From Thermodesulfobacterium sp. TA1 (GTDB lineage Bacteria > Desulfobacterota > Thermodesulfobacteria > Thermodesulfobacteriales > Thermodesulfobacteriaceae), in NCBI RefSeq assembly GCF_008630935.1, contig NZ_CP043908.1, forward strand, positions 248,001-312,000: 64,000 nt of DNA. Direction: 5' to 3'. The notes beneath the pieces are model-generated. The model did not search any database, was not told the DNA's origin, and was given only the letters and a program-made list of their open reading frames with translations. Of this stretch, positions 25,742 through 35,598 are shown in pieces. Position numbers and translations under genes: made by a program. How positions within the stretch are numbered: position 1 is the first letter of the stretch; the number at the start of each line of letters is the position of its first letter.

Positions 25742-26941
25742 ATGGCTAAGCAGAAGTTTGAGAGGAAGAAGCCTCATTTAAACGTGGGTACGATTGGGCA
25801 TATAGACCATGGGAAGACTACGTTGACCAGTGCTATAACCAAGGTTTTGTCTACGAAGGGTTATGCGCAGTGGATACCGTTTGATAGTATAGACAAGGCT
25901 CCTGAGGAGAAGGCGAGAGGTATTACGATTCAGCTTGCGCATGTTGAGTATGAGAGTGACAAGAGGCATTATGCGCATATAGATTGTCCTGGGCATGCTG
26001 ACTATATTAAGAACATGATAACTGGGGCAGCGCAGATGGATGGATCTATTTTGGTGGTTGCGGCAACGGATGGACCTATGCCTCAGACGAGGGAGCATGT
26101 GTTGCTTGCGAGGCAGGTTAACGTTCCTGCGATAGTGGTGTTTATGAACAAGGTTGACATGGTAGATGATGCGGAGTTATTGGATTTGGTGGAGTTAGAG
26201 GTTAGGGAGTTACTTAGCAAGTATGGATTTCCTGGGGATGAGGTACCTGTGGTGAGGGGGAGTGCGTTGAAGGCGCTTGAGTGTGGATGTGGTAAGGAGG
26301 AGTGTGAGTGGTGTGGTAGGATATGGGAGTTGATAAAGGCGATGGATGATTATATACCTGAGCCTGTGAGGGATGTGGAGAAGCCGTTTTTGATGCCTGT
26401 AGAGGATGTGTTTAGTATATCTGGTAGGGGTACGGTTGTTACAGGCAAGGTAGAGAGGGGGGTGCTTAAGCCTGGGGAGGAGATAGAGATAGTGGGGCTT
26501 AGGCCTACGGTGAAGACGGTGGCGACTAGTATTGAGATGTTTAGGAAGATATTGGATGAGGCGTTACCTGGGGACAATGTAGGTGTATTGTTGAGGGGGA
26601 TAGGCAAGGATGAGGTAGAGAGGGGTCAGGTATTGGCGAAGCCTGGGAGTATAAAGCCTCATACGAAGTTTAAGGCAGAGGTATATGTTTTGAAGAAGGA
26701 GGAGGGTGGTAGGCATACGCCGTTTTTTAACGGGTATAGGCCTCAGTTTTATTTTAGGACGACTGATGTGACTGGGGTGGTGAAGTTACCTGAGGGTGTG
26801 GAGATGGTGATACCTGGAGACAATGTGGAGTTAGAGGTTGAGTTGATCAAGCCTGTGGCGTTGGAAGAGGGGTTGAGGTTTGCGATTAGAGAAGGTGGAA
26901 GGACTGTTGGTGCTGGTGTAGTAACTAAAATAATAGAATAA
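25742..26941 (+). CDS. tuf: Elongation factor Tu with four-cysteine insertion
   Basis: A 399-residue EF-Tu delivering aminoacyl-tRNA. G motifs [18 protein letters not shown] and NKVDMVDD are intact, and the three domains are complete. Between the last G-domain strand and helix there is an insert with C181, C183, C188 and C191 ([14 protein letters not shown]), a plausible zinc knuckle. Codon use is unusual: AAG, GAG, GTG, GCG, AGG and GGG dominate from the start to about 26870, after which the A/T-ending habit of the neighbours returns. A recent gene-conversion or transfer tract is one explanation, codon selection another. rpsJ follows after 20 nt. Confidence 0.97.
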   Translation: MAKQKFERKKPHLNVGTIGHIDHGKTTLTSAITKVLSTKGYAQWIPFDSIDKAPEEKARGITIQLAHVEYESDKRHYAHIDCPGHADYIKNMITGAAQMDGSILVVAATDGPMPQTREHVLLARQVNVPAIVVFMNKVDMVDDAELLDLVELEVRELLSKYGFPGDEVPVVRGSALKALECGCGKEECEWCGRIWELIKAMDDYIPEPVRDVEKPFLMPVEDVFSISGRGTVVTGKVERGVLKPGEEIEIVGLRPTVKTVATSIEMFRKILDEALPGDNVGVLLRGIGKDEVERGQVLAKPGSIKPHTKFKAEVYVLKKEEGGRHTPFFNGYRPQFYFRTTDVTGVVKLPEGVEMVIPGDNVELEVELIKPVALEEGLRFAIREGGRTVGAGVVTKIIE

Positions 26942-26961
26942 GGGAGTGTGAGGTTTAGAAG

Positions 26962-27273
26962 ATGATACCCACACAGAAGATAAGAATAAAATTAAAAAGT
27001 TTTGATTACAGAGTTTTAGACAGGTCTGTGGCTAACATAGTTTCTACAGCTAAAGAAACTGGGGCTAAGGTGGTAGGTCCTATACCTTTGCCTACTAAGA
27101 TAAGCAGATGGACTGTGTTAAGGTCTCCACACATCGATAAAAATTCAAGAGAACAGTTTGAGATGAGGGTTCATAAAAGGCTGATAGAGATTTTGGAACC
27201 TACACAGCAAACCATCGATGCTCTTATGCAGTTAGAGTTGCCTGCTGGTGTGGAAGTTGAAATAAAGGTGTAA
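26962..27273 (+). CDS. rpsJ: 30S ribosomal protein S10
   Basis: 103 residues. S10 of the 30S head also acts as NusE in antitermination. The conserved [17 protein letters not shown] and the loop region [19 protein letters not shown] are seen. It opens the S10 cluster, here directly continuous with the str cluster, so its transcription depends on the rpsL promoter or weak internal ones. Confidence 0.97.
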   Translation: MIPTQKIRIKLKSFDYRVLDRSVANIVSTAKETGAKVVGPIPLPTKISRWTVLRSPHIDKNSREQFEMRVHKRLIEILEPTQQTIDALMQLELPAGVEVEIKV

Positions 27274-27287
27274 GAGGAGTGTTAGCC

Positions 27288-27923
27288 ATGAAGGTTGAGG
27301 GTTTGATAGGTAAAAAATTAGGAATGACTAGAATTTTTGATGCCGATGGTAATGTAGTACCTGTAACGGTATTACAGGTGGGGCCTTGTGCGGTAGTTCA
27401 GGTTAAAACAGTAGATAAAGACGGTTATAATGCCGTTCAATTAGGTTTTGACCCTAAAAAATTAAACAAATGTACTTTTCCGATGATAGGGCATTTTTTA
27501 AAAGCAGGGTTAGATACAGGCTTTTATTTTTTAAAAGAATTTAAGGTTGAAAACCCTCAAGATTTTGCTCCTGGACAGGTATTAACCTTGGCTGATTTAG
27601 GTTTAGAAAAGGGTATAAAGGTAGATGTAGTTGGTATTACTAAGGGAAGAGGTTTTACCGGAACGATTAAGAGGTGGAATTTTCAGCGTCAACCTATGAG
27701 TCATGGTGCTAAGAAGGTCCACCGTAAGAGAGGTTCAAGTGGTGCTAATACGTTTCCAGGAAGGATAATTAAAGGTCTAAAAATGGCAGGTCATTATGGA
27801 ACTGAGAGAGTCACGATAAAAAACCTTACAGTAGTGGATATGGACCCAGTAAAAAACCTTCTTTTGGTAAAAGGAGCTGTCCCTGGATGGAATAATGGAT
27901 ATGTAATGGTTTATTTTAAATAA
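27288..27923 (+). CDS. rplC: 50S ribosomal protein L3
   Basis: 211 residues; L3 organises the peptidyl-transferase side of the 50S. Seen: GLIGKKLGMTRIFDADGNVV at the N-terminus and the extended-loop sequence RGSSGANTFPGRIIKGLKMAGHYG in two conserved blocks, including the glutamine in RQPMSHG that is methylated in some bacteria. The ATG at 27288 is preferred to an in-frame GTG at 27279, which abuts the GAGGAG ribosome binding site. Confidence 0.97.
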   Translation: MKVEGLIGKKLGMTRIFDADGNVVPVTVLQVGPCAVVQVKTVDKDGYNAVQLGFDPKKLNKCTFPMIGHFLKAGLDTGFYFLKEFKVENPQDFAPGQVLTLADLGLEKGIKVDVVGITKGRGFTGTIKRWNFQRQPMSHGAKKVHRKRGSSGANTFPGRIIKGLKMAGHYGTERVTIKNLTVVDMDPVKNLLLVKGAVPGWNNGYVMVYFK

Positions 27924-27937
27924 AGGGGAGTTAGAAG

Positions 27938-28570
27938 ATGGAGGCTATAAAAGCTAAAGTAATCGATGCTAATGCCAAGGTAGTAGGAGAGTTGGAGCTG
28001 CCTCTTGATATTTATGGTGTTTATCCTAAAGAAGGTCTTTTACATGAGATAGTGAGATGGCAAATGGCCAGATGGAGAGCCGGAACAGCCTGCACTAAAA
28101 CAAGGGCTGAGGTTAGAGGTGGAGGAAGAAAGCCTTGGCCTCAAAAGCATACAGGAAGAGCTCGTCAAGGTTCTATCAGGGCTCCGCAATGGGTTGGTGG
28201 AGGTATAGTTCACGGTCCTAAGCCAAGAAGTTATGAGTTTAAGCTAAACAAAAAGGTTAGAAGATTAGGTTTAAAGATGGCCCTTTCTTCTAGGGCTTTA
28301 GCTAATAAACTGTTTGTGGCAGAATCTTTTCCATTAAGCGAGCATCCTAAAACCAAGATGCTTAAGTCATATTTAGAAGGGCTTGGGGTAAATGAGGCGC
28401 TTATCGTAGTTCCTGAGAGAAACTTAATTTTAGAAAAAAGTGCTTCTAATCTTCCTAAGGTTAAGGTGTTGGCAGTTGAAGGATTAAACGTTTATGATAT
28501 TTTAAATCACGAAAATTTAATAGTATCTAAGGAAGCCTTAAATAAAATAGAGGAACGTTTAAGGAGATAA
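27938..28570 (+). CDS. rplD: 50S ribosomal protein L4
   Basis: 210 residues. The long exit-tunnel loop is recognisable in KTRAEVRGGGRKPWPQKHTG and GRARQGSIRAPQWVGGG; erythromycin-resistance changes map to this region in other species. In E. coli L4 autoregulates the S10 operon; no such leader was recognised here. It follows rplC by 14 nt and precedes rplW by 3 nt. Confidence 0.97.
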   Translation: MEAIKAKVIDANAKVVGELELPLDIYGVYPKEGLLHEIVRWQMARWRAGTACTKTRAEVRGGGRKPWPQKHTGRARQGSIRAPQWVGGGIVHGPKPRSYEFKLNKKVRRLGLKMALSSRALANKLFVAESFPLSEHPKTKMLKSYLEGLGVNEALIVVPERNLILEKSASNLPKVKVLAVEGLNVYDILNHENLIVSKEALNKIEERLRR

Positions 28571-28573
28571 AAA

Positions 28574-28864
28574 ATGAAGGACCCAAGAAAAATCATTTTA
28601 GCTCCTATAATTACTGAAAAATCTATGCTTTTAAAAGAGAGGAATAATCAGGTTTCGTTTTGGGTTGATCCGGCAGCCAACAAAATAGAAATAAAGCAGG
28701 CAGTAGAAAAGTTGTTTGATGTAAAGGTGTTAGACGTACAAACGATAAGGGTAAAGGGAAAGCCCAAGGGAGGATATAGAAATCCTGGAAAAACTTCCTT
28801 AAGAAAGAAGGCTATAGTAAGGCTTCAGCCTGGGCAGACGATAGAATTTTTTGAAACCATATAA
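28574..28864 (+). CDS. rplW: 50S ribosomal protein L23
   Basis: 96 residues; L23 sits at the tunnel exit, docking trigger factor (encoded at 43738) and SRP. The family start IILAPIITEKSMLL, the central FWVDPAANKIEIKQAVE and the C-terminal GKPKGGYRNPGKTSLRKKA are seen. Normal length, tightly coupled to rplD with AGGAG overlapping the rplD stop region. Confidence 0.97.
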   Translation: MKDPRKIILAPIITEKSMLLKERNNQVSFWVDPAANKIEIKQAVEKLFDVKVLDVQTIRVKGKPKGGYRNPGKTSLRKKAIVRLQPGQTIEFFETI

Positions 28865-28877
28865 GGGGTGAAAAAAG

Positions 28878-29702
28878 ATGCCTATAAAGAAGTGTAAACC
28901 TACCTCACCAGGAAGAAGATTTCAGACCTATTTGATTAACCCTGAACTTTCTAAAAAAGAACCTGAAAAGTCTTTGGTCGAACCTTTAAAGAAATCTGGT
29001 GGTAGAAATAATTATGGAAGGGTTACTGTAAGGTTTAGAGGGGGAGGGCATAAAAGACTTTATCGTATAATAGATTTTAAGAGAGATAAGGATAATGTCC
29101 CTGCTAAAGTGGTAGCTTTAGAGTATGACCCTAACAGATCAGCTAATATTGCTTTATTACAGTATGCAGACGGAGAAAAAAGATACATCATTGCTCCTGT
29201 AGGGCTTAAAGTAGGTGATGTGGTGATGTCTGGGGAGAGTGTGGAAATAAGGGTTGGAAATGCTTTACCTTTGAAAAACATCCCTGTAGGTACGATGGTA
29301 CATAATATAGAGCTTAGGCCTAAAAAGGGTGGGCAATTAGCTAGAAGTGCTGGGGCTTTTGCTCAAGTACTTGGTAAAGAAGGAGATTATGTTATTTTAA
29401 GGTTACCCTCTGGTGAGATAAGAAAAGTGCATGGTAATTGTAAGGCTACCATCGGTCAGGTTGGTAATTTGGAATGGGAAAATGTAATGTTAGGTAAGGC
29501 TGGAAGGTCTAGATGGCTTGGAAGAAGGCCTCATGTACGTGGTATTGCTATGAACCCAGTAGACCATCCCCTTGGGGGTGGAGAAGGAAGGTCTCATGGT
29601 GGGAGACATCCTTGTTCTCCGTGGGGTTGGTTGTGTAAAGGTCGTAAGACCCGTAAGAAAAAAGCTTCTGACAAACTTATACTTAGAAGAAGAAAGGGCT
29701 AA
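28878..29702 (+). CDS. rplB: 50S ribosomal protein L2
   Basis: 274 residues; L2 contacts the peptidyl-transferase centre and the inter-subunit bridge. Seen: TPGRRF-like start, [17 protein letters not shown], and the C-terminal [19 protein letters not shown] with the conserved histidine, then [14 protein letters not shown]. The L2 N-terminal OB fold and C-terminal SH3-like domain are both complete. Confidence 0.98.
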   Translation: MPIKKCKPTSPGRRFQTYLINPELSKKEPEKSLVEPLKKSGGRNNYGRVTVRFRGGGHKRLYRIIDFKRDKDNVPAKVVALEYDPNRSANIALLQYADGEKRYIIAPVGLKVGDVVMSGESVEIRVGNALPLKNIPVGTMVHNIELRPKKGGQLARSAGAFAQVLGKEGDYVILRLPSGEIRKVHGNCKATIGQVGNLEWENVMLGKAGRSRWLGRRPHVRGIAMNPVDHPLGGGEGRSHGGRHPCSPWGWLCKGRKTRKKKASDKLILRRRKG

Positions 29703-29722
29703 TTAGTTAGGAGGTGTACTAG

Positions 29723-30013
29723 ATGCCAAGGTCTAAGAAAAAAGGTCCTTTTGTGGATGACCATTTGTTAAAGAAGGTTTTGGTAGCAAGGGAAACAGGC
29801 GATAAAAAACCGATAAAGACTTGGAGCAGAAGGTCGACCATCGTTCCTGAAATGGTAGGTTTAACCTTTGCCGTCCATAATGGGCATAAGTTTATTCCGG
29901 TTTATGTTACAGAAAATATGGTAGGGCACAAGCTGGGAGAGTTTGCGCCTACTAGGACATATAAAGGACATCCTGCAGATAAAGGTAAAGTAAAAGGAGT
30001 AAAGAAGAAATAA
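29723..30013 (+). CDS. rpsS: 30S ribosomal protein S19
   Basis: 96 residues. [39 protein letters not shown] and [18 protein letters not shown] are diagnostic. S19 with S13 binds the head of 16S rRNA near the A site. Strong AGGAGG-type ribosome binding site. Confidence 0.97.
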   Translation: MPRSKKKGPFVDDHLLKKVLVARETGDKKPIKTWSRRSTIVPEMVGLTFAVHNGHKFIPVYVTENMVGHKLGEFAPTRTYKGHPADKGKVKGVKKK

Positions 30014-30027
30014 AAAGGAGATAGGAT

Positions 30028-30384
30028 ATGAAGGCTCGGGCTACAGCGAAATATGTATTGATTTCTCCCTACAAAGCAAGATTAGTAGTAGATTTAATTA
30101 GAGGTAAAAAAATAGATGAAGCTTTAAATATTTTAAATTTTACTCCTAAAAAAGCCGCGAGGATAGTAAAAAAGGTTTTAGAAAGTGCTATAGCTAATGC
30201 AGAAAACAACTACGGTATGGATGTGGATAATCTTTATGTAGTAGAGGCTTACGTAAATGAAGGTCCTAGGCTTAAAAGAATTTGGCCAAGGGCATGGGGA
30301 AGGGCAAGTAGGATTTTAAAAAGGATGAGCCACATCACCGTGGTAGTAGAAGAAAAGGAAGAAAAAAGTAAAAAGAGGAGGTAA
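30028..30384 (+). CDS. rplV: 50S ribosomal protein L22
   Basis: 118 residues. [20 protein letters not shown] at the N-terminus and the tunnel hairpin [18 protein letters not shown] are seen. L22 lines the nascent-chain tunnel with L4. The C-terminal tail is lysine/glutamate-rich ([14 protein letters not shown]). Confidence 0.97.
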   Translation: MKARATAKYVLISPYKARLVVDLIRGKKIDEALNILNFTPKKAARIVKKVLESAIANAENNYGMDVDNLYVVEAYVNEGPRLKRIWPRAWGRASRILKRMSHITVVVEEKEEKSKKRR

Positions 30385-30387
30385 GCC

Positions 30388-31050
30388 TTGGGGCAGAAAG
30401 TTAATCCTATTGGATTGAGAATTGGTATTACTAGGACATGGGATTCTCGTTGGGTAGCAAAACCTTCAGAGTTTCCTAAGTATCTATATGAAGACTATTT
30501 GATAAGGAAATTTTTAAAAGAAAAATATTTTCATGCAGGTATAGCTAAGATAGAGATAGAAAGGGCGGCTAATAAAGCAAGGGTAATCATTTATTCTGCG
30601 CGTCCTGGGATTGTGATAGGAAAGAAAGGTGCTGAGATAGAAAAGATAAAAAGTGAATTAGGAAAGCTGATTAAGGATAGGGAGTTTGAGGTTTTAGTTA
30701 ATGAAGTTAGAAGGCCTGAGCTTGAAGCACAGTTGGTGGCAGAAAACATTGCTAATCAAATAGAGAGAAGGGTTTCTTTCAGAAGGGCGATGAAAAGAGC
30801 TGTTTCTTTGGTTATGCGTTTTGGTGCGCAAGGAATTAAGGTTCAATGCTCTGGAAGGCTTGGTGGTGCTGAAATAGCTAGAAGTGAATGGTATAGGGTT
30901 GGAAGGGTTCCTCTTTCTACTTTAAGGGCTGATATAGACTATGGTTTTGCTACAGCAGTAACCAAATATGGGAGTATAGGAGTAAAGGTTTGGATTTTTA
31001 AGGGAGAGGTTTTACCTGAAAGAGAAGGACAAGAAAGGTTAGTTATTTAA
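30388..31050 (+). CDS. rpsC: 30S ribosomal protein S3
   Basis: 220 residues; S3 lines the mRNA entry channel and has helicase activity with S4 and S5. Seen: [21 protein letters not shown], the KH-domain [18 protein letters not shown], and [17 protein letters not shown]. Translation appears to start at TTG (30388), 3 nt after rplV, with AGAGGAGG upstream; no ATG fits the conserved N-terminus. Confidence 0.96.
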   Translation: MGQKVNPIGLRIGITRTWDSRWVAKPSEFPKYLYEDYLIRKFLKEKYFHAGIAKIEIERAANKARVIIYSARPGIVIGKKGAEIEKIKSELGKLIKDREFEVLVNEVRRPELEAQLVAENIANQIERRVSFRRAMKRAVSLVMRFGAQGIKVQCSGRLGGAEIARSEWYRVGRVPLSTLRADIDYGFATAVTKYGSIGVKVWIFKGEVLPEREGQERLVI

Positions 31051-31074
31051 AAAAAAATATAGGGGTGAGAAGAG

Positions 31075-31491
31075 ATGCTGCTTCAACCTAAAAAAACGAA
31101 ATATAGAAAGCAACAAAAAGGGAGAGTTAGAGGAAAGGCTACTAGTGGTCATACGGTAGAGTTTGGCGAATATGGGTTGAAAGTGCTTGAAGGTGGTTGG
31201 TTAACTGCCCGGCAAATAGAAGCAGGACGTGTAGCTATCGTTAGGGTAGCTAAAAAGGGATCCAAGGTTTGGATAAGGGTTTTTCCAGATAAACCGATTA
31301 CTAAAAAACCTGCAGAGACCCGTATGGGTAAAGGTAAAGGGGCGGTTGAAGAGTGGGTCGCTGTGGTTAAGCCAGGGAAGGTTATTTATGAGATTGCAGG
31401 TGTTCCTGAGGAGGTAGCTAAAGAAGCGTTAAAAATGGCTGCTAGTAAGATGCCTTTTAAATGTAAAATAGTTAGTAGGGAGGAGTTTTAA
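31075..31491 (+). CDS. rplP: 50S ribosomal protein L16
   Basis: 138 residues. [17 protein letters not shown] at the N-terminus, [16 protein letters not shown] and [20 protein letters not shown] are family hallmarks. L16 contacts tRNA at the A site. The last base of its TAA stop is the first base of the rpmC ATG. Confidence 0.97.
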   Translation: MLLQPKKTKYRKQQKGRVRGKATSGHTVEFGEYGLKVLEGGWLTARQIEAGRVAIVRVAKKGSKVWIRVFPDKPITKKPAETRMGKGKGAVEEWVAVVKPGKVIYEIAGVPEEVAKEALKMAASKMPFKCKIVSREEF

Positions 31492-31688
31492 TGAAGGCTC
31501 ATGAGTTGAGGGAGCTGTCTATCCCTGAGTTAAAAGAAAAGTTGGCTAACTTAAGAGAAGAGCTTTTTAACCTTAGATTTCAGAAAACCATTCATAGATT
31601 AGAAAACCCTATGAGGATTAGGCAGGTTAAAAGGGATATTGCTAAAGTTTTGACGGTTATTAGAGAAAAAGAACTTAACATACGATAA
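31491..31688 (+). CDS. rpmC: 50S ribosomal protein L29
   Basis: 65 residues of two helices: [20 protein letters not shown] and [19 protein letters not shown]29 is near the tunnel exit beside L23. It overlaps rplP by 1 nt (TAATG), indicating translational coupling; GGGAGGAG lies inside the end of rplP. Confidence 0.96.
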   Translation: MKAHELRELSIPELKEKLANLREELFNLRFQKTIHRLENPMRIRQVKRDIAKVLTVIREKELNIR

Positions 31689-31701
31689 GGTGGGGATGGT
31701 T

Positions 31702-31986
31702 ATGAGTGGAAAAAAGAAATTTATAGGAACGGTGGTTAGTGATAAGATGGATAAGACCGTGGTAGTTATGGTAGAGACTTTGGTAAAACATCCTCTTTAT
31801 GGCAAGTATATTAAAAGAAGAAAAAAATATATGGCTCATGATGAGAATAACGAGTGTAAGATAGGTGATAAGGTTTTGATCGAGGAGACAAGGCCCCTTT
31901 CTCGTAGGAAAAGATGGAGAGTAAGAGAAATTATAGAGAAGGCTAAAGTTTTAGAGGTTAAAGAGGATTTGGAAGGGGGTGAGTAA
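31702..31986 (+). CDS. rpsQ: 30S ribosomal protein S17
   Basis: 94 residues, an OB-fold primary 16S-binding protein. [20 protein letters not shown] and [14 protein letters not shown] are characteristic. In-frame GTG (31690) and ATG (31696) codons lie upstream, but the AAGGTGGGG ribosome binding site covers them and is spaced for the ATG at 31702. Confidence 0.95.
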   Translation: MSGKKKFIGTVVSDKMDKTVVVMVETLVKHPLYGKYIKRRKKYMAHDENNECKIGDKVLIEETRPLSRRKRWRVREIIEKAKVLEVKEDLEGGE

Positions 31987-31988
31987 GG

Positions 31989-32357
31989 ATGATTCAGCAA
32001 CAGACCTATTTAAACGTGGCTGATAATTCTGGTGCTAAGAAGATAATGTGTATAAGGGTTTTAGGTGGGTCTCATAGGAAATATGGAAGTGTGGGAGACA
32101 TAATAGTGGCTTCAGTCAAGGAGGCTATACCTAATTCTAAAGTAAAAGAAGGTGATGTGGTTAAAGCTGTGATTGTTAGGACGAAAAAAGAAGTTTCAAG
32201 GCCAGATGGGACTCATATAAGGTTTGATGAAAACGCAGCGGTTTTGATCAATCAATATAAAGAACCAGTTGGAACTCGTATTTTTGGACCTGTAGCAAGA
32301 GAGCTTAGGGCTAGAGGTTTTATGAAAATCATCTCTTTAGCCCCTGAAGTTATATAA
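31989..32357 (+). CDS. rplN: 50S ribosomal protein L14
   Basis: 122 residues. [18 protein letters not shown] at the start, [20 protein letters not shown] and the C-terminal [18 protein letters not shown] identify L14, which forms inter-subunit bridges. It opens the spc part of the locus with no promoter break after rpsQ (2 nt gap). Confidence 0.98.
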   Translation: MIQQQTYLNVADNSGAKKIMCIRVLGGSHRKYGSVGDIIVASVKEAIPNSKVKEGDVVKAVIVRTKKEVSRPDGTHIRFDENAAVLINQYKEPVGTRIFGPVARELRARGFMKIISLAPEVI

Positions 32358-32371
32358 AAAGGAGTTTAACC

Positions 32372-32740
32372 ATGATAAAGCGCGGGGTTAATAAGAAAGC
32401 ACTAAAACCTCATGAAGTGAAGCTTCATGTAAGAAAAAATGATATGGTAGTAGTCATTGCAGGTAAAGATAAGGGTAAGATAGGTAAGGTTTTAAAAGTT
32501 TTTCCTCGTAAGGGAAGGGCTGTAGTTGAAGGAGTTAACATAGTTAAAAGACATATGAAGCCTACCCCTTACAGCAGCGGAGGTATAGTAGAAAAACCAG
32601 CACCTATACATATTTCTAACCTGATGGTTTATTGTCCTAAATGCAAAAAAGGGGTAAAGATAGGTAGGAAGTTTTTAGAAGACGGAACCAAGGTTAGGTT
32701 TTGCAAAAAATGCGGAGAAATTATCGAGGTGAAGGAGTAG
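32372..32740 (+). CDS. rplX: 50S ribosomal protein L24 with zinc-ribbon tail
   Basis: 122 residues. The KOW motif is in [19 protein letters not shown], followed by [16 protein letters not shown]. The C-terminus carries two CxxC pairs, YCPKCKKG and FCKKCGE, a small zinc ribbon present in many but not all bacterial L24 proteins. L24 initiates 50S assembly. Confidence 0.97.
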   Translation: MIKRGVNKKALKPHEVKLHVRKNDMVVVIAGKDKGKIGKVLKVFPRKGRAVVEGVNIVKRHMKPTPYSSGGIVEKPAPIHISNLMVYCPKCKKGVKIGRKFLEDGTKVRFCKKCGEIIEVKE

Positions 32741-32743
32741 GAC

Positions 32744-33283
32744 ATGAGCTGGTTAAAAGATTATTACAAAAATGAAGTGGTACCCAAGTTAAAAGAAAGG
32801 TTTGGGTATAAAAACATAAACCAAATACCCAAATTAGAAAAGATAAGTGTTAATATGGGTTTAAACGAGGCAGTAGCCAATCCTAAGATTATAGACCAGG
32901 CTTTGGTTGAGTTAGCTCAACTTACTGGTCAAAAACCTAAGGTTTGTAAGGCTAGAAAGTCTATCGCAGGTTTCAAGTTGAGAAAAGGAATGCCTATTGG
33001 GGTCATGGTAACCTTGAGAGGACAGAGAATGTATGATTTTCTTACTAGGGTTATAAATATTGCCCTGCCTAGAACGAAGGATTTTAAGGGTCTTTCTAAG
33101 TCGGGTTTTGACGGGAGAGGAAACTATACTTTTGGGATCACCGACCATACTATCTTTCCCGAGATAGACAGTAGCAAGGTAGATAAAATAAAGGGTTTAA
33201 GCATAACCATCGTTACCACTGCTAAAAACGATGAAGAGGCTTATGCGTTATTAAAAGAATTAGGAATGCCATTTAGGGGGTAG
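32744..33283 (+). CDS. rplE: 50S ribosomal protein L5
   Basis: 179 residues. [38 protein letters not shown] and [19 protein letters not shown] are family signatures. L5 binds 5S rRNA. It follows rplX by 3 nt and precedes rpsN by 6 nt. Confidence 0.98.
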   Translation: MSWLKDYYKNEVVPKLKERFGYKNINQIPKLEKISVNMGLNEAVANPKIIDQALVELAQLTGQKPKVCKARKSIAGFKLRKGMPIGVMVTLRGQRMYDFLTRVINIALPRTKDFKGLSKSGFDGRGNYTFGITDHTIFPEIDSSKVDKIKGLSITIVTTAKNDEEAYALLKELGMPFRG

Positions 33284-33289
33284 TTTTAT

Positions 33290-33475
33290 ATGCCAAGAAA
33301 AGCTCAAAGAGAAAAGGCAAAAAGAAAGCCTAAGTTTCAGGTACGCCACAGGAATAGATGTTCTGTTTGTGGTCGTGCTCGGGCTTACATAAGAAGGTTT
33401 GGACTCTGTAGGATGTGTTTTAGAAAATTAGCTTCAGAGGCTAAAATCCCTGGGGTTAGGAAAGCTAGTTGGTAA
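33290..33475 (+). CDS. rpsN: 30S ribosomal protein S14, type Z
   Basis: 61 residues, the short zinc-binding form. Two CxxC pairs are seen in [21 protein letters not shown], then [18 protein letters not shown]. The zinc form (rpsZ type) rather than the long zinc-free form is the only one seen here. Confidence 0.97.
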   Translation: MPRKAQREKAKRKPKFQVRHRNRCSVCGRARAYIRRFGLCRMCFRKLASEAKIPGVRKASW

Positions 33476-33488
33476 GGAGGAAATAGTT

Positions 33489-33884
33489 ATGATGACAGAC
33501 CCTATAGCAGACATGCTAACCAGAATAAAGAATGCTCTACAGAACAGGCATAAAAGGGTGGTAGTCCCCTCTTCTAAGATAAAGCTTGCCATTTTAAAGA
33601 TCCTTAAGGAAGAGGGTTATATAGAGGATTTTATCTATCATGATGAAAAACCTCAGGGTAAGATAGAAATAGTTTTGAAATATGATGAATTCAAAAGGCC
33701 GGTTATTTCTGGAATAAAAAGGGTAAGTAAACCAGGAAGAAGGATATATAGAAGGTATAAGGATTTAAGCAAAGTATTAGATGGGCTTGGGATTGCTATA
33801 GTTTCAACTTCTCAAGGTATTATGACTGACCATGAGGCAAAACGCCGTAAAGTAGGTGGTGAAGTTATTTGTGAAATTTGGTAA
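33489..33884 (+). CDS. rpsH: 30S ribosomal protein S8
   Basis: 131 residues. MTDPIADMLTRIKNALQNRH and the C-terminal GIAIVSTSQGIMTDHEAKRR with GGEVICEIW are diagnostic. S8 binds helix 21 of 16S rRNA and in E. coli represses the spc operon. Two adjacent ATGs (33489 and 33492) follow GGAGGA; either may serve. Confidence 0.97.
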   Translation: MMTDPIADMLTRIKNALQNRHKRVVVPSSKIKLAILKILKEEGYIEDFIYHDEKPQGKIEIVLKYDEFKRPVISGIKRVSKPGRRIYRRYKDLSKVLDGLGIAIVSTSQGIMTDHEAKRRKVGGEVICEIW

Positions 33885-33898
33885 AGGGGTGATTGGTT

Positions 33899-34486
33899 AT
33901 GGGAGAAGTTTCTCGTGTAGGAAGAAAACCAATAAAAGTGCCTAACGGTGTCAAAATTTCTTTGAAAGAAGATGGTATTATGATAGTTGAAGGTCCTAAG
34001 GGAAAGCTTGAAAAGAAATTACCTCCTCTGGTTAAAGTGCTGATGGAAGGTGATACTATAGTGGTTCAGCAAGATGAAGTAAGGAAAAAGCTTAAAAATA
34101 AAGCTAAGGCTTTTCAAGGTTTAGCTAGAGCTTTGATAAACAATATGGTTATAGGGGTTACTCAAGGCTTTCAAAAGGTCTTAGATATCGTGGGGTTAGG
34201 TTATAAGGCTGAAGTGAAGGGAGAAGAGATAATTTTTAGTTTGGGGTATTCTCATCCGATAAATTTTAAGCTTCCAAAAGGGATTACTGCTAAAGCAGAA
34301 AGAGGAACTGGAGAGGTACAGGTTCGTTTAACTTTAGAAGGTATAGACAAAGAGTTGTTGGGACAGGTGGCTGCTAATATTAGAAGGTTGAGACCGCCAG
34401 AGCCATATAAAGGAAAAGGTATTAGGTATGCTGATGAAGTTATTTACAGAAAGGCTGGTAAATCTGGTAAAGGTAGTAAAAAGTAA
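33899..34486 (+). CDS. rplF: 50S ribosomal protein L6
   Basis: 195 residues. SRVGRKPIKVPNGVKI at the N-terminus, the central VTQGFQKVLDIVGLGYKAEV and C-terminal RPPEPYKGKGIRYADE are seen. L6 has two similar RNA-binding domains near the sarcin-ricin loop. A GGGGTG ribosome binding site supports the ATG at 33899 over an in-frame TTG at 33893. The lysine/glycine-rich tail is slightly longer than usual. Confidence 0.96.
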   Translation: MGEVSRVGRKPIKVPNGVKISLKEDGIMIVEGPKGKLEKKLPPLVKVLMEGDTIVVQQDEVRKKLKNKAKAFQGLARALINNMVIGVTQGFQKVLDIVGLGYKAEVKGEEIIFSLGYSHPINFKLPKGITAKAERGTGEVQVRLTLEGIDKELLGQVAANIRRLRPPEPYKGKGIRYADEVIYRKAGKSGKGSKK

Positions 34487-34508
34487 AACCCTTAGAGAGA
34501 GGTAATCC

Positions 34509-34898
34509 ATGGCAGAGTTGAGAAAGAGAGAAAAAAAAGTTGAAGCAAGGTTAAAAAGAAAGAAGAGGGTAAGAAAAAAAGTTTTTGGTACTCCTGAAAG
34601 ACCAAGGCTTAGTGTATATAAAAGTTTGAAACATATTTATGCCCAGATTATAGATGATGTAACAGGGCATACCTTGGTGGCTGCTTCTTCTCTTTCTCCT
34701 GAAATAAGAGAGAAGCTTGCTGAGCTAAAATCTCAAGGGGGAAAAACAGAAGTAGCTAAGGCAGTAGGAGAGCTTATAGCTAAGAAGGCCTTAGAGAAGG
34801 GAATCACTAAGGTGGTTTTTGATAGAGGTGGATTTAAATATCATGGTAGAATTAAAGCCCTTGCTGATGCAGCCAGAGCTGCAGGCTTACAATTTTAA
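34509..34898 (+). CDS. rplR: 50S ribosomal protein L18
   Basis: 129 residues. [20 protein letters not shown], then [20 protein letters not shown] and [21 protein letters not shown] are L18 hallmarks. It binds 5S rRNA with L5. The N-terminus is a strongly basic tail of about 25 residues. Confidence 0.97.
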   Translation: MAELRKREKKVEARLKRKKRVRKKVFGTPERPRLSVYKSLKHIYAQIIDDVTGHTLVAASSLSPEIREKLAELKSQGGKTEVAKAVGELIAKKALEKGITKVVFDRGGFKYHGRIKALADAARAAGLQF

Positions 34899-34912
34899 AA
34901 GGAGGGGAGGCT

Positions 34913-35416
34913 TTGGTTAGAGGCACTGAAGAATTTGTAGAAAAGATTATACAGATAAGCCGTGTTACTAAGGTAACTAAAGGTGGAAAAAAACTTAGAT
35001 TTTCTGCCTTGGTTATAGTTGGAGACGGAAAGGGTAGGGTTGGTTATGGTTTAGGAAAGGCTCCTGAAGTACCTGATGCTATCAGGAAGGCTATAGAAAA
35101 GGCTAAAAAAAGTTTAATAAATGTTCCTATAATAGGAGGAACGATACCCCATTCTATCGTAACCAAATTTGGGGCAAGTACCATTCTTTTAAAACCTGCT
35201 AAGCCTGGTACAGGAGTTATTGCAGGTGGTACAGTGCGTGCTATTATGGATGCAGTAGGTATTACCGATGTGGTTACCAAATGTATTGGAAGTAGTAATC
35301 CTCATAACTTAGTCAAGGCTACCTTTAGAGCCCTTTCACAGCTTCAAAGCCTTGATTATGTGGCAAAAAAAAGAGGAAAAACCTTTGAAGACCTAAAGAG
35401 GGAGATGAGGGTATGA
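34913..35416 (+). CDS. rpsE: 30S ribosomal protein S5
   Basis: 167 residues. [39 protein letters not shown] and [19 protein letters not shown] define S5, which affects decoding fidelity and is the spectinomycin-resistance locus. The start is a TTG (34913) after GGAGGGGAGG; no ATG fits. The stop overlaps the rpmD ATG in an ATGA. Confidence 0.96.
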   Translation: MVRGTEEFVEKIIQISRVTKVTKGGKKLRFSALVIVGDGKGRVGYGLGKAPEVPDAIRKAIEKAKKSLINVPIIGGTIPHSIVTKFGASTILLKPAKPGTGVIAGGTVRAIMDAVGITDVVTKCIGSSNPHNLVKATFRALSQLQSLDYVAKKRGKTFEDLKREMRV

Positions 35417-35598
35417 AAAAGCTTAAGATTACATTAGTTAGAAGTAAGTACGGAAGAACGCCTAATCAAAGAGAAAATTTAAAAGGGTTGGGTTTAAAAA
35501 AGATCGGTCAGATAGTAATAAGAGAAGACAACCCTATGATAAGGGGTATGATAAATAAGGTAAGTCATTTAGTAAAGGTGGAGGAAGTCAATGAGTAA
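35413..35598 (+). CDS. rpmD: 50S ribosomal protein L30
   Basis: 61 residues. [20 protein letters not shown] and [20 protein letters not shown] match the short bacterial L30. It overlaps rpsE by 4 nt and rplO by 8 nt, so these three genes form a coupled translation unit. Confidence 0.96.
   Translation: MKKLKITLVRSKYGRTPNQRENLKGLGLKKIGQIVIREDNPMIRGMINKVSHLVKVEEVNE

Noticed and set aside
23631-26941. A possible second tuf or fusA copy from duplication.
   Set aside because: Only one of each is present in the window; the odd composition of tuf cannot be tied to a paralogue without the rest of the genome.
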